Source: Promethearchaeota archaeon (GTDB lineage: Archaea; Asgardarchaeota; Lokiarchaeia; Sigyniarchaeales; SOKP01). From it: DNA of 9,697 nucleotides. The stretch is from assembly GCA_004524385.1 (NCBI GenBank), contig SDNM01000035.1:1-9697 (forward strand), written 5' to 3'. A program made the position numbers and the translations under genes. This document shows, in pieces, positions 1-6,842 of this stretch; position 1 is the first letter of the stretch; each line of letters starts with the position of its first letter. The notes under the pieces are model-generated. The model made no database searches. It worked only from the letters and a program-made list of their open reading frames with translations, and was not told the DNA's origin.

Positions 1-73
1 CACCCATTACTATTGTCGGAAAATCATCTCCTACATCTAAAAAATCAAATAATCTTGAATAAATCTTATTCAT
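1..73 (-). CDS. N-terminal fragment of an unidentified leftward gene
   Basis: An open frame begins with ATG at 73-71 and runs leftward off the window without a stop, giving 24 complete codons (MNKIYSRLFDFLDVGDDFPT then IVMG). A TATA-like stretch at 102-107 lies about 30 bases upstream of the ATG, the distance expected for a leaderless or very short-leader archaeal transcript. No Shine-Dalgarno motif is visible. The residue composition (a helix-like start, then acidic residues and a hydrophobic strand) looks like real protein, but the fragment is too short to assign a family. It would be the next gene downstream of, and on the same strand as, the small gene at 253-474. It could still be a chance open frame. 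Confidence 0.42.
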   Translation of the reverse strand, partial: MNKIYSRLFDFLDVGDDFPTIVMG

Positions 74-252
74 ATTTTGTAACTTGAAAAAAGTATTTCA
101 AATATATGTTATTCTTTTTAATTTTAAAATTAAATTCTATTTAAGGGTATAAATTCCCGCTTGCAAGTATAACCCACCCATCGTCAGTTTTAACTAGCTC
201 AACACAAATTAGCTTTATGAGAAATTGATCTCAGCGAATTTTTAATAATTTT
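74..252. other. intergenic region with a short inverted repeat
   Basis: This stretch separates two leftward genes. It contains TGAGA (218-222) and TCTCA (229-233), able to form a five-pair stem with a six-base loop just beyond the stop of the upstream gene. A TATA-like element for the fragment at the window edge lies at 102-107. No T run on the leftward strand follows the stem, so a terminator role is uncertain. No further gene is seen. Confidence 0.35.
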
Positions 253-474
253 TTATTCTTTTAAATTGTTCTCCACTAATTCTAATAATTTCTCAAGATC
301 TTTACCAACTTCTATTGCTCGGGTAGATAAATCCTGAAGAACATCATGATCACTCTCATCCTTTTCAAGTTCAAAAAGAGCATTTTGAAGTTGTTGAAGG
401 GCTAAAATGTAATTCCACATGCTCTGATCTGGTTTGTTCTTAAAACTTTCAATCATTTTATTCGATAAGGTCAT
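253..474 (-). CDS. small acidic helical protein of unknown function
   Basis: This is a 73-residue frame from ATG at 474-472 to TAA at 255-253. I do not recognise a family. The predicted product is almost wholly helix-forming: leucine- and glutamate-rich, with no glycine and one proline (residue 15). Hydrophobic residues recur every three to four positions in residues 21-70, as in a helical hairpin or coiled coil. It lacks a signal peptide, membrane segment or cysteine pairs. A TATA-like AT stretch lies at about 496-508, some 25-30 bases before the start, consistent with a short leader. The gene is divergent from cofE and shares a 140-base intergenic region with it. A GatC identity was considered because gatA and gatB lie nearby, but the GatC N-terminal pattern is absent. 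It is probably a real gene, given its promoter spacing and coherent composition. Confidence 0.62.
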   Translation of the reverse strand: MTLSNKMIESFKNKPDQSMWNYILALQQLQNALFELEKDESDHDVLQDLSTRAIEVGKDLEKLLELVENNLKE

Positions 475-614
475 ATTTTAATAACTTTTCCTTTTAATTA
501 ATAATAGTTAATACGTGATAAAAAGTTTTCCTTTTCTTCATTGTCTTTGTCGTCGTCTTTATAAAAGTATAGACAAATAAAAATTTATCAAATAAGTTTA
601 ATTCTTTTTATACT
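475..614. promoter_or_regulatory. divergent promoter region, cofE and the 73-residue gene
   Basis: A good archaeal TATA box, TTTATAAAA, lies at 558-566 facing cofE; transcription would begin near 590, leaving a leader of about 25 bases. On the other strand an AT element at 496-508 serves the small leftward gene. The decamer TTTTCCTTTT occurs twice, at 486-495 and 526-535, exactly 40 bases apart. These could be paired protein sites or simply pyrimidine-rich sequence. There is no clear Shine-Dalgarno motif before cofE. Confidence 0.5.
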
Positions 615-1406
615 ATGAATCTTTTTTCCATAAAGCTTCCATTAATTAAGAAAAATGATCCATTATTAGAGATCCTAATAAATAATATTAGAAACAAGGG
701 AGAAACGCTAAAAGAAGGAGATATCGTTGTAATTTCTGAAAAAATTGTTGCGACCTCTCAAGGGAGAGTGATAAATTTATCTGAAGTAAAAGAAATCTCA
801 GAAAAAGCGAAAAAAATGGCTAAAAAATACGATATGGACGAGAGATTTGTAGAATTAATTTTACAAGAAGCGTCAATGATTTTAGGGGGATTACCCAATG
901 GACATGTAATATTAGCAAAAGTAAATGATTTTTTAATTGCGAATGCTGGAATCGACCAATCAAATGCGGGTCCAGATAATGTTGTGCTACTTCCTAAAAA
1001 TATTAAGGATGAAGTTTGGAGTTATAGGAAAATATTAAGAAATGAATTTAAAATAGAAAATCTTGGTGTTATTTTCGCTGATTCTCGAGTTCAACCACTA
1101 AGGAAAGGAACTATAGGAATCGCTGTAGCAACTGCTGGTTTTGAACCAGTTGAAGATTTGCGTGGGCATCCAGATTTATATGGTAGACCATTGGAAATCA
1201 CTATGAGGGCTATAGCGGATGACCTTACGAGTGCAGCACAATTTTTACTGAATGAAGCAGACCAGCAAACCCCAATCGTAATAATTCGAGGAGCTAATAT
1301 GGAATTTACTGATAAACCTCAATTGACAACAGAAATGAGTCCTGAAGATTGCCTTTATATGAATATTTTTAGCAAATATTTGTTGGAAAAGCAAAAAAAA
1401 GAATAA
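615..1406 (+). CDS. cofE: coenzyme F420-0:L-glutamate ligase
   Basis: CofE is a cytoplasmic enzyme that uses GTP to add gamma-linked L-glutamate to F420-0, the late step of coenzyme F420 synthesis. The 263-residue length matches the roughly 250-residue stand-alone archaeal form, without the C-terminal nitroreductase-like domain of bacterial FbiB. Family signatures are visible in order: GDIVVISEKIVATSQGR (35-51), ANAGIDQSNAG (109-119, a nucleotide and metal site region), GRPLEIT (190-196), the ADDL.SAA stretch near 202-209 with a following Glu-Ala, and a terminal PIVIIRG strand. The ATG at 615 gives a normal N-terminus; there is no Shine-Dalgarno, but the TATA box at 558-566 implies a short leader. 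The gene stands alone, followed by a T9 tract at 1485-1493. No other F420 gene (cofC, cofD, cofG, cofH) is in the window. Confidence 0.93.
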   Translation: MNLFSIKLPLIKKNDPLLEILINNIRNKGETLKEGDIVVISEKIVATSQGRVINLSEVKEISEKAKKMAKKYDMDERFVELILQEASMILGGLPNGHVILAKVNDFLIANAGIDQSNAGPDNVVLLPKNIKDEVWSYRKILRNEFKIENLGVIFADSRVQPLRKGTIGIAVATAGFEPVEDLRGHPDLYGRPLEITMRAIADDLTSAAQFLLNEADQQTPIVIIRGANMEFTDKPQLTTEMSPEDCLYMNIFSKYLLEKQKKE

Positions 1407-1484
1407 GTTTTGCTTAGGTTTTATATTATTTTTAATTATTGTTAATTTGAGAGATTTAATCGTGAAATTTTTTAACAGTAGAGC

Positions 1485-1493
1485 TTTTTTTTT
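1485..1493 (+). terminator. T9 tract downstream of cofE
   Basis: Nine consecutive T residues lie about 80 bases after the cofE stop and just before the promoter of the next rightward gene. Archaeal RNA polymerase terminates at such U-rich tracts without needing a hairpin. None is obvious here. Confidence 0.5.
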
Positions 1494-1502
1494 CTCAAAT
1501 AA

Positions 1503-1545
1503 TTTAATATTATATCAACAAAAGAAAAAAACAAAAGAAGGAGAT
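1503..1545 (+). promoter_or_regulatory. promoter and Shine-Dalgarno of the membrane protein gene
   Basis: A TATA-like element, TTTAATATTATATC, begins at 1503. A start of transcription about 25 bases downstream (near 1535) would fall just before the strong Shine-Dalgarno AAGGAGAT at 1538-1545. That motif sits four bases before the ATG at 1550 and fixes the start codon. The gene therefore has its own promoter rather than depending on cofE. Confidence 0.6.
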
Positions 1546-1549
1546 ATTT

Positions 1550-2245
1550 ATGGGTTTATATCGAAAAATGCTGAAAGCTAAATCACGTATATATGACAAT
1601 TTTCTTACGAATCCTAAAGTTGTTAAAATTTGTACGATTTTGGCATTATTTGTGTGGTTTTTTGCCTTAATTGCAGGATATATAGTAGCTCAGTTTGATC
1701 CCGATGGTTATAATATTGTCAATAATTATATAAGTGATATGGGTTCATTCAATCATACACCATTACCTTATTTCTTAGATTATGGCGCAATGATAACAGC
1801 AATTTTAATAATACCTGCTAATTTTTATATGGAGAAAACAATAGCCCCATCTCCAATTAATAAAGGGGATGGCGAATTTCCTCGAATGATGTATCGGTTA
1901 AGTGGATGCGGTGCTTATCACATGTTTATGGGGATATTTGGTTTTTTCATGATCGGTTTATTCTCAGAGGACAGGAGTACACCACTTGGACTACACTGGA
2001 TCTTTTCACACGTTGTTTTCTTCGGGCTCATAATGGGTACCTTTTTTTACGGCTTACTTATCTTATTTTACAAAACTGAGATTCCACGGTTATTAGGATT
2101 GTATATGGTTGTTGTCCCTTTCATAACAGGGATAATATTTATTGCTACTTATGTACCTTTCTGGGAATGGATGATGCTATTCACATTAATGATTTGGATG
2201 GTACCAGTAAATGCTTTCCTAGTTAAAAATATGGGTAAAGAATAA
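1550..2245 (+). CDS. DUF998-like six-helix membrane protein
   Basis: This 231-residue integral membrane protein has about six predicted transmembrane helices: roughly residues 28-49, 77-95, 121-140, 149-172, 178-198 and 203-223. The loop after helix 1 contains NNYISDMGS followed by a proline-containing turn and FLDYG. This resembles the (R/N)NYISxLG...P...FN.G pattern of the DUF998 family, whose biochemical role is not established. The helix 3-4 region, with HMFMGIFG and LHWIFSHVVFFG, also fits that family. A basic N-terminus (residues 5-14) suggests a cytoplasmic start. The start is fixed by AAGGAGAT just upstream. The next gene is convergent, so no operon partner reveals its job. The family call rests on motif resemblance and topology; membrane localisation is the firmer part. 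Confidence 0.78.
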   Translation: MGLYRKMLKAKSRIYDNFLTNPKVVKICTILALFVWFFALIAGYIVAQFDPDGYNIVNNYISDMGSFNHTPLPYFLDYGAMITAILIIPANFYMEKTIAPSPINKGDGEFPRMMYRLSGCGAYHMFMGIFGFFMIGLFSEDRSTPLGLHWIFSHVVFFGLIMGTFFYGLLILFYKTEIPRLLGLYMVVVPFITGIIFIATYVPFWEWMMLFTLMIWMVPVNAFLVKNMGKE

Positions 2246-2276
2246 GAAAAACTATAACTTAATTCAATTAAATTTA

Positions 2277-2295
2277 TTTTTTTTCCTTTTTTTTT
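2277..2295 (+). terminator. double T-tract terminator
   Basis: T8 at 2277-2284 and T9 at 2287-2295 are separated by CC, about 30 bases after the membrane protein stop. Adjacent oligo-T runs of this kind are the usual archaeal termination signal. They lie between two convergent genes. Confidence 0.6.
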
Positions 2296-2392
2296 ATTTA
2301 AGCTGGTTCTATAGTTTCTAAATAAAATTTATTGATTTAACTGGTTAAAAATAGATGAATCTCCATGACTATATAAATTAAAAATTATTCAA

Positions 2393-3088
2393 TCATTCGA
2401 TCTTAGTGAATTTTATAATGGGGTGTTTTATTTCCGGATCATTAAATCTGTAATATATCCCTACTTCTGCAGGACCAATTATTTGAATTTTTAGATTATG
2501 TTTTCGTGCTTTATTTTCATAAAACTCTAAAGACCTAAGTATTAAGGGAAAATCCCTCCATAATTTTTCATTGGGGGTCACATTCACATTACAAAAGAAT
2601 CTCCCATCTTGCTTTAAATTATTTCTAATAAATTCGAGGCATTTATCCAACATCTCATCTTTTAAGTGAATTAACACTGAAAAGGCCCATATTACATCGA
2701 ATTTTTTGGAGAATTTCAACTCGTTAAATTTTTTAAAATAAATGAGTTTAGGTTTCTTCTCCTCCAAATGATACAACTTTAATTCTTTTTTCGCTTCCTT
2801 TATTACTTTCGCTCTAACATCGATCCCTGTATAATTTCTTTCATTTAAGTATTTTATAATTGGAATACCGCCTCTCAATGTTCCACAACCTAGATCTAAT
2901 AAGAAATGAGTTGGTTTCAAGTCTATTGAGCGTAAAAAATTGATTTGAAATTCTCTTTTTTCTTTCCAATCCCCAATTAGTCCTACTTTTGAATGTCTGC
3001 GATCTTGACTAGTAAAAGAATAGCTTCTAATTTTTTTTCGAATACGCTTAATAAACCATTTCAGAAGTTCCTTAAAGTTAACATTCAT
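2393..3088 (-). CDS. class I SAM-dependent methyltransferase
   Basis: The 231-residue protein has the Rossmann-type methyltransferase core. Motif I is LLDLGCGTLRGG (63-74), which binds the methionine part of SAM. TGID ends strand 2 with acidic Asp90, which would hold the ribose hydroxyls. FDVIWAFSVLIHL (130-142) is the strand 4 region, and DGRFFCNV (161-168) is strand 5. The upstream VGLIGDWKEKREFQ segment (35-48), followed by FL and 'LKPTHFLLD', resembles a subgroup whose motif I ends LRGG, often found near surface polysaccharide genes; that link is recollection and the substrate is unknown here. The N-terminus (8-35) is strongly basic, suggesting an anionic partner or a membrane face. It is a lone gene, convergent with the membrane protein and divergent from gatA. 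The ATG at 3088 is supported by TATA-like sequence 31-40 bases upstream. Confidence 0.82.
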   Translation of the reverse strand: MNVNFKELLKWFIKRIRKKIRSYSFTSQDRRHSKVGLIGDWKEKREFQINFLRSIDLKPTHFLLDLGCGTLRGGIPIIKYLNERNYTGIDVRAKVIKEAKKELKLYHLEEKKPKLIYFKKFNELKFSKKFDVIWAFSVLIHLKDEMLDKCLEFIRNNLKQDGRFFCNVNVTPNEKLWRDFPLILRSLEFYENKARKHNLKIQIIGPAEVGIYYRFNDPEIKHPIIKFTKIE

Positions 3089-3116
3089 TTCAGAATTTAA
3101 AATCTAAATTTTTTGA

Positions 3117-3136
3117 AATAATATAATGATATAAAA
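3117..3136 (-). promoter_or_regulatory. TATA-like promoter of the methyltransferase
   Basis: On the leftward strand this stretch reads TTTTATATCATTATATTATT. The TTTTATATC half (3136-3128) is centred about 44 bases before the ATG. It would give transcription from near 3107 and a leader of about 20 bases. No Shine-Dalgarno is visible. Confidence 0.45.
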
Positions 3137-3230
3137 ACTCATGAAATTAAAAGTCATTGTTCAATATAGATTATCGAGAAACTTTTTTTCGTAATAAATG
3201 AATGAATTTTTTAGAAATAGATGACTTATG

Positions 3231-3246
3231 AAGATAAGCTAATCTT
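3231..3246. promoter_or_regulatory. 16-base near-palindrome upstream of the gatA TATA box
   Basis: AAGATAAGCTAATCTT pairs in seven of eight positions with its own reverse complement. It lies 9 to 24 bases before the TATA-like element of gatA, where archaeal regulators and TFB recognition sites are found. It is a candidate operator, though AT-rich DNA yields such palindromes by chance. Confidence 0.3.
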
Positions 3247-3254
3247 GCGATCAT

Positions 3255-3268
3255 CTTATAATATTTAT
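3255..3268 (+). promoter_or_regulatory. TATA-like promoter of gatAB
   Basis: CTTATAATATTTAT is centred about 30 bases before the gatA ATG at 3291. Transcription would start only a few bases before the codon, so gatA is probably leaderless or nearly so. This agrees with the absence of a Shine-Dalgarno motif there. Confidence 0.5.
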
Positions 3269-3290
3269 TGACTTATTAGGTTTAAATGAA

Positions 3291-4769
3291 ATGAATATCC
3301 ACGAATACATGGCTTTCGAGCTAATTCAAAAGATTAAAAATAAAGAACTTCAAATTCAGGAAATTGTTCAGTTTTATTTGGATAGAATTAAAAAAACTGA
3401 TAATCTTATTCATTCATTTGTTCATATATCTGAAGAGAAAGCTTTAAGCGAAGCAAAACAAAAGGATAAAGACTTAAAAAATGGAAAATCTATCGGAAAA
3501 CTGTATGGATTGCCGTTAGCGGTAAAGGATCTTATATGCATAAAAAATAGTCCAACGACTTGTTGTTCCAAGATTTTAGAGGGGTATTACCCTCCCTATA
3601 ATGCTACAGTTATAGAAAGATTAATTGAAAAAGAGGGAGCAATTTCAATTGGTCGTACAAATATGGACGAGTTTGCCATGGGTTCCTCTACAGAAAACAG
3701 TTGTTATGGTCCTACATACAATCCATGGAATTTAGAGTATGTTCCTGGGGGATCAAGCGGGGGATCCGGATCTAGCGTAGCTTCAGGACAAGTAATTTTT
3801 TCATTAGGTAGCGATACAGGCGGAAGTATAAGATGTCCCGCATCATATTGTGGAGTAGTAGGATTAAAACCCACTTATGGAAGAGTATCTAGATATGGAT
3901 TGGTGTCTTATGCTAATTCATTAGATCAAATTGGCCCTTTATCAAGATGCGTCCGTGATTGTGCATTGCTGCTTGAAATAATGGCAGGTTTCGATCCTTT
4001 AGATTCTACAACAGTAAATGTTGAAGTTGATAATTATACTAACGAGTTAGATAAATCAATTGAAGGAAAAACTTTAGGAATTCCAAAAGAATTCTTTAGC
4101 GAAGGTTTAGAAACTGATGTAAAGAATAAAGTTAATGAAGGAATAAAAAAATTAGAAAGTTTAGGTGCGAGAACTGTTGAAGTTTCGTTTCCACATTTAG
4201 AATATACTATCCCGACTTATTATTTAATTGCGATGAGCGAAGCAAGCTCAAATTTAGAGAGATATGATGGTTTAAGATATGGGAAGATGAGTGATAATCT
4301 TGATGGAAGTGTTTTTGATGTATTTAGCAGAACTCGTGGAGAAAGGTTTGGTCCTGAAGTTAGAAGGCGTATAATATTAGGAACATACGCCTTATCTGCT
4401 GGTTATTATGATATGTTTTACATTAAGGCGTTAAAAGTAAGAACCCTAATTAAAAATGACTTTCAGAATGCATTCAAGCAATGCGACGTGATTGTAAGTC
4501 CAACGATGCCAACTACTGCTTTTAAAATTGGTGATTTAGTAGATGATCCATTACAGATGTATTTAATGGATGTTTTGACATGTCCTGTGAACTTGGCGGG
4601 GCTTCCAGCTTTATCAATTCCATGTGGTTTTGACAGTAAAAATCTACCAATTGGTTTTCAAATTATTGGAAATTATTTTGAAGAGAACTTAATTCTTAAT
4701 ATTGGTCATTTGCTTGAAAAAGAATTAAATCTTTATAGGAAATTAGCTCCTGTTAATGGAGGTAAATAA
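3291..4769 (+). CDS. gatA: Asp/Glu-tRNA amidotransferase subunit A
   Basis: GatA is the glutaminase subunit of the GatCAB amidotransferase. It frees ammonia from glutamine and passes it to GatB, which amidates Asp-tRNA(Asn) or Glu-tRNA(Gln). In archaea, where GatDE normally makes Gln-tRNA, GatCAB chiefly makes Asn-tRNA. The 492-residue protein shows the amidase-signature triad: Lys79 in GLPLAVKD, Ser155 (the cis-Ser) in GGSSGGSGSSVASG (153-166), and nucleophile Ser179 in SDTGGSIR (174-181). GatA-type flanks are also present (NPWN.....VPGGSSGG and GLKPTYGRVSRYGLV). Length is normal (about 480 in bacteria). The ATG at 3291 gives the expected N-terminus; another ATG at 3286 is out of frame. gatB begins one base after the stop, and its Shine-Dalgarno is encoded by the last gatA codons. 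No gatC lies upstream or downstream. Confidence 0.96.
   Translation: MNIHEYMAFELIQKIKNKELQIQEIVQFYLDRIKKTDNLIHSFVHISEEKALSEAKQKDKDLKNGKSIGKLYGLPLAVKDLICIKNSPTTCCSKILEGYYPPYNATVIERLIEKEGAISIGRTNMDEFAMGSSTENSCYGPTYNPWNLEYVPGGSSGGSGSSVASGQVIFSLGSDTGGSIRCPASYCGVVGLKPTYGRVSRYGLVSYANSLDQIGPLSRCVRDCALLLEIMAGFDPLDSTTVNVEVDNYTNELDKSIEGKTLGIPKEFFSEGLETDVKNKVNEGIKKLESLGARTVEVSFPHLEYTIPTYYLIAMSEASSNLERYDGLRYGKMSDNLDGSVFDVFSRTRGERFGPEVRRRIILGTYALSAGYYDMFYIKALKVRTLIKNDFQNAFKQCDVIVSPTMPTTAFKIGDLVDDPLQMYLMDVLTCPVNLAGLPALSIPCGFDSKNLPIGFQIIGNYFEENLILNIGHLLEKELNLYRKLAPVNGGK
4758..4763 (+). promoter_or_regulatory. gatB Shine-Dalgarno inside the gatA 3' end
   Basis: GGAGGT lies in the last codons of gatA (encoding Gly-Gly), seven bases before ATG at 4771. 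It decides the gatB start. The upstream in-frame ATG at 4756 would have no ribosome site and would add five non-conserved residues. Confidence 0.8.
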
Positions 4770-4770
4770 A

Positions 4771-6225
4771 ATGAATTCCAAATATGAAGACGTTATAATT
4801 GGATTAGAAGTTCATATTCAGCTTACAAATTTAAAGACAAAATTATTTTGTAGTTGCAACAATGAATACAGAGGCAAGGAGCCTAATACGCATGTTTGTC
4901 CTATTTGTCTTGGATTACCTGGTTCCCTTCCCGTCATAAATAAGATTTCTGTTGAATTTGCTACGAGATTAGCGTTAGCATTAGGTTGCGATATTAATGA
5001 ATCATTCTGGTTCTTTAGAAAGAATTATTTCTATCCTGACATGGCCAAGAACTTTCAAATATCACAGTACAATAAGGCTGGTGGACGCGCCTTTGCAGAT
5101 GGGGGAAAAATAACGATAAAACTGAATAGCAAGAAAAAAGAGTTACAACTTAACAGAATTCATCTTGAAGAGGATCCTGCGCGTTTAGTCCATAAAGGAA
5201 GTATTGCGACCTCTCCATATGCTTTAGTGGATTATAACCGTTCAGGAGTTACCCTTATTGAAATTGTATCAGATCCTGTTATGAACTCTCCTGAAGAAGC
5301 GAGAGAATATTTAAAACAACTAAAATCAATAGTACAATATACAGAGATCTCAGATCTAGATTTGGATGGTTCATGTCGAGTAGACGCAAATATTTCAATA
5401 AAAGGGCATGCTCGTAGTGAAGTAAAAAATATAAATAGTTTTAAAGAAGTAGAGAGAGCATTAAAATGGGAAATTCAAAGACAAAAAAACTTATTAAAAA
5501 GAGGGAAAGAATTAATTCAAGAAACTCGGCATTGGGACGATAAAAGAAGAGTTACAATTGGTCTCAGAACTAAAGAATTCGAGAAAGATTATCGTTATTT
5601 TCCCGAGCAAGACTTAGTTCCAATTGAAATTACTAAAGATTTTATTGAGCAAGTTAAGAAAAAACTTCCTGAAATGCCAAATGCTAGAGCAAAACGCTTC
5701 CAGAAGGATTATCAATTATCAGAATTTGATTCTGAAATTCTTGTTTTAGATAAAGACATCGCAGATTTCTATGAGAATGGAGTAAAATCTGAAAAATCTT
5801 TTGGTCCAGATGAGTATAAACAATATTGTAATTGGTTAATGGGTGATATTTCTCGTTGGTTAAATGAAAATAATAATGTAATAAAAGAGACTAAATTAAC
5901 GCCTAAACATTTAGTGGATTTAATTAAATTAATAAATGAAGGCGAAATTACAGGGAAAATTGCCAAAACATTTGTAAATGAAATGATGAAAGGAACTCCA
6001 ATTTTAGAGATTGTAAAAAAATCAGGAAAATCAAGAATCGCTGATAAAAATAAAATTACTAAAATAGTTGAGGAAGTTATCAAAGAAAATCGTGATATTG
6101 TAAATGATTATCAAAAAAATCCAAGAGCTTTAGAAGCATTAATCGGAAAGTGTATGAAAAAAACAAAAGGTCAATTAGATCCTGAAATAACTAGGAAAAT
6201 CGTATTAGAATTTTTAAAAAAATAG
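4771..6225 (+). CDS. gatB: Asp/Glu-tRNA amidotransferase subunit B
   Basis: GatB phosphorylates the side-chain carboxylate of mischarged Asp-tRNA(Asn) or Glu-tRNA(Gln) and amidates it with ammonia from GatA. From ATG 4771 it has 484 residues, a usual length. The cradle domain shows GLEVHIQL (11-18), a zinc site with Cys27, Cys29, Cys43 and Cys46 (the last two in PNTHVCPICLGLPGSLP), RKNYFYPDMAKNFQISQY, HLEEDPARLVH (from 131), VDYNRSGVTLIEIVSDP, DGSCRVDAN (199-207) and DYRYFPEQDL (from 273). The helical and YqeY-like tRNA-binding tail fills about 290-484 and ends with ALIGKCMKKTKGQLDPE (from 456). DGSCRVDAN replaces the common EGSLRCDAN, a mild divergence. The DE-type insertion of archaeal GatE is absent, so this is GatB. 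It is co-transcribed with gatA. Confidence 0.96.
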   Translation: MNSKYEDVIIGLEVHIQLTNLKTKLFCSCNNEYRGKEPNTHVCPICLGLPGSLPVINKISVEFATRLALALGCDINESFWFFRKNYFYPDMAKNFQISQYNKAGGRAFADGGKITIKLNSKKKELQLNRIHLEEDPARLVHKGSIATSPYALVDYNRSGVTLIEIVSDPVMNSPEEAREYLKQLKSIVQYTEISDLDLDGSCRVDANISIKGHARSEVKNINSFKEVERALKWEIQRQKNLLKRGKELIQETRHWDDKRRVTIGLRTKEFEKDYRYFPEQDLVPIEITKDFIEQVKKKLPEMPNARAKRFQKDYQLSEFDSEILVLDKDIADFYENGVKSEKSFGPDEYKQYCNWLMGDISRWLNENNNVIKETKLTPKHLVDLIKLINEGEITGKIAKTFVNEMMKGTPILEIVKKSGKSRIADKNKITKIVEEVIKENRDIVNDYQKNPRALEALIGKCMKKTKGQLDPEITRKIVLEFLKK

Positions 6226-6243
6226 CCATTAGAGCTCAAAAGA

Positions 6244-6259
6244 TTTTTTATTAAAAAAA
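6244..6259. terminator. bidirectional T/A tract between convergent genes
   Basis: TTTTTTATTAAAAAAA gives an oligo-T run on each strand (T6 rightward, T7 leftward). It sits between the 3' ends of gatB and the Roadblock gene, so it could terminate both transcripts. Confidence 0.5.
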
Positions 6260-6288
6260 GAGGAAAAAGAGAAATTTTACTTATTTTA

Positions 6289-6642
6289 TTATAGGTGCGG
6301 GGCGAGAGCTGTGCCCGCGGCCTGTAATTTTAAATTGATGATTCCAAGCTTTGCATCAGTGGTCGTTATAACCGTTATGATATTACCTTCAATTTCGGAA
6401 AATAATATTTTACCTTTTTCACTTTCGATAATAGCATCTTTAAAAATGCCTTGTTCTAATTCTTTAGTCGCTCGTTGAGAGGCTTTAAGGATCAAGGTTA
6501 CCATTGCTGCAACAGCTTCTGGGTCTACCCAGCCAGGTAAAGCGCTACCTTTAATTAATCCAAATTTTTCGATTAAAGCAGCACCATGTACACCTTTGAT
6601 AGCTTTAAGAGAGTCCAAAATTTCAGTTATTTTTTCACTCAT
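6289..6642 (-). CDS. Roadblock/LC7 domain protein
   Basis: This is a 117-residue single-domain protein of the Roadblock/LC7 (MglB-like, longin-related) fold. Landmarks are GVHGAALIEKFGLIKGSALP (17-36: strand, turn, strand), a long helix about 41-64 (DPEAVAAMVTLILKASQRAT), ELEQGIFKDAIIESEKGKI (strand pair), then NIITVITTTDAKLGIINLKL and a C-terminal helix. In bacteria and eukaryotes this family acts as a dimeric partner or GTPase-activating factor for small Ras-like GTPases such as MglA and Rag. Archaea, and Asgard archaea especially, carry many stand-alone copies. No small GTPase gene is in the window, so its partner is unknown. ATG at 6642 has no Shine-Dalgarno; an AT-rich TATA-like stretch about 40-50 bases upstream (6680-6692) suggests a short leader. 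It is convergent with gatB. Confidence 0.9.
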   Translation of the reverse strand: MSEKITEILDSLKAIKGVHGAALIEKFGLIKGSALPGWVDPEAVAAMVTLILKASQRATKELEQGIFKDAIIESEKGKILFSEIEGNIITVITTTDAKLGIINLKLQAAGTALAPHL

Positions 6643-6842
6643 CTAAATCAATTTATAATATTTTAAGGAATAATAATTCTATATTTATTAAATAAGATTT
6701 AATAATATTTAAGTCTAAAAAGTTTCGAAATTTAATGACATTCCTTAGATCTCTTAGACATAATAATAAATATTTTAATTTAATTATTATAATAATCTAA
6801 AAATAATAATTTAAAATCAAATTTGGAAGTGATATCCTAAAA
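6643..6842. promoter_or_regulatory. AT-rich divergent promoter region
   Basis: This 200-base region separates the Roadblock gene from the 258-residue gene and is almost pure A and T between 6760 and 6815. A TATA-like element for the leftward gene lies at 6680-6692 and one for the rightward gene at 6784-6796. CTTAGA is repeated at 6744-6749 and 6753-6758. The rightward gene has GGAAGTGAT at 6825-6833, one base from the full archaeal Shine-Dalgarno GGAGGTGAT and nine bases before its ATG. Confidence 0.45.

Noticed and set aside
507..590. Leftward acidic frame with an Asp-Asp-Asp-Lys run in the cofE promoter region
   Set aside because: It has no ATG, GTG or TTG start in a reasonable position, is under 30 residues, and overlaps the cofE TATA box.
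4756..4770. Upstream in-frame ATG for gatB at 4756, overlapping gatA
   Set aside because: It overlaps the GGAGGT ribosome site that serves ATG 4771 and would add five residues before the conserved N-terminus. The 4771 start fits both spacing and family length.
5769..6083. 104-residue open frame on the leftward strand inside gatB
   Set aside because: It is the antisense of strongly conserved GatB coding sequence, has no promoter or ribosome site, and shows the Ser/Phe/Ile-rich composition typical of shadow frames.
6728..6742. Sequence resembling the IS right end (leftward read TGTCATTAAATTT), which might make 6740-9404 a larger element carrying the glycine-zipper gene
   Set aside because: It is oriented as a right end facing left, so it cannot pair with the IS to enclose the gene between them. 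A match of about 12 of 13 AT-rich bases can arise by chance.
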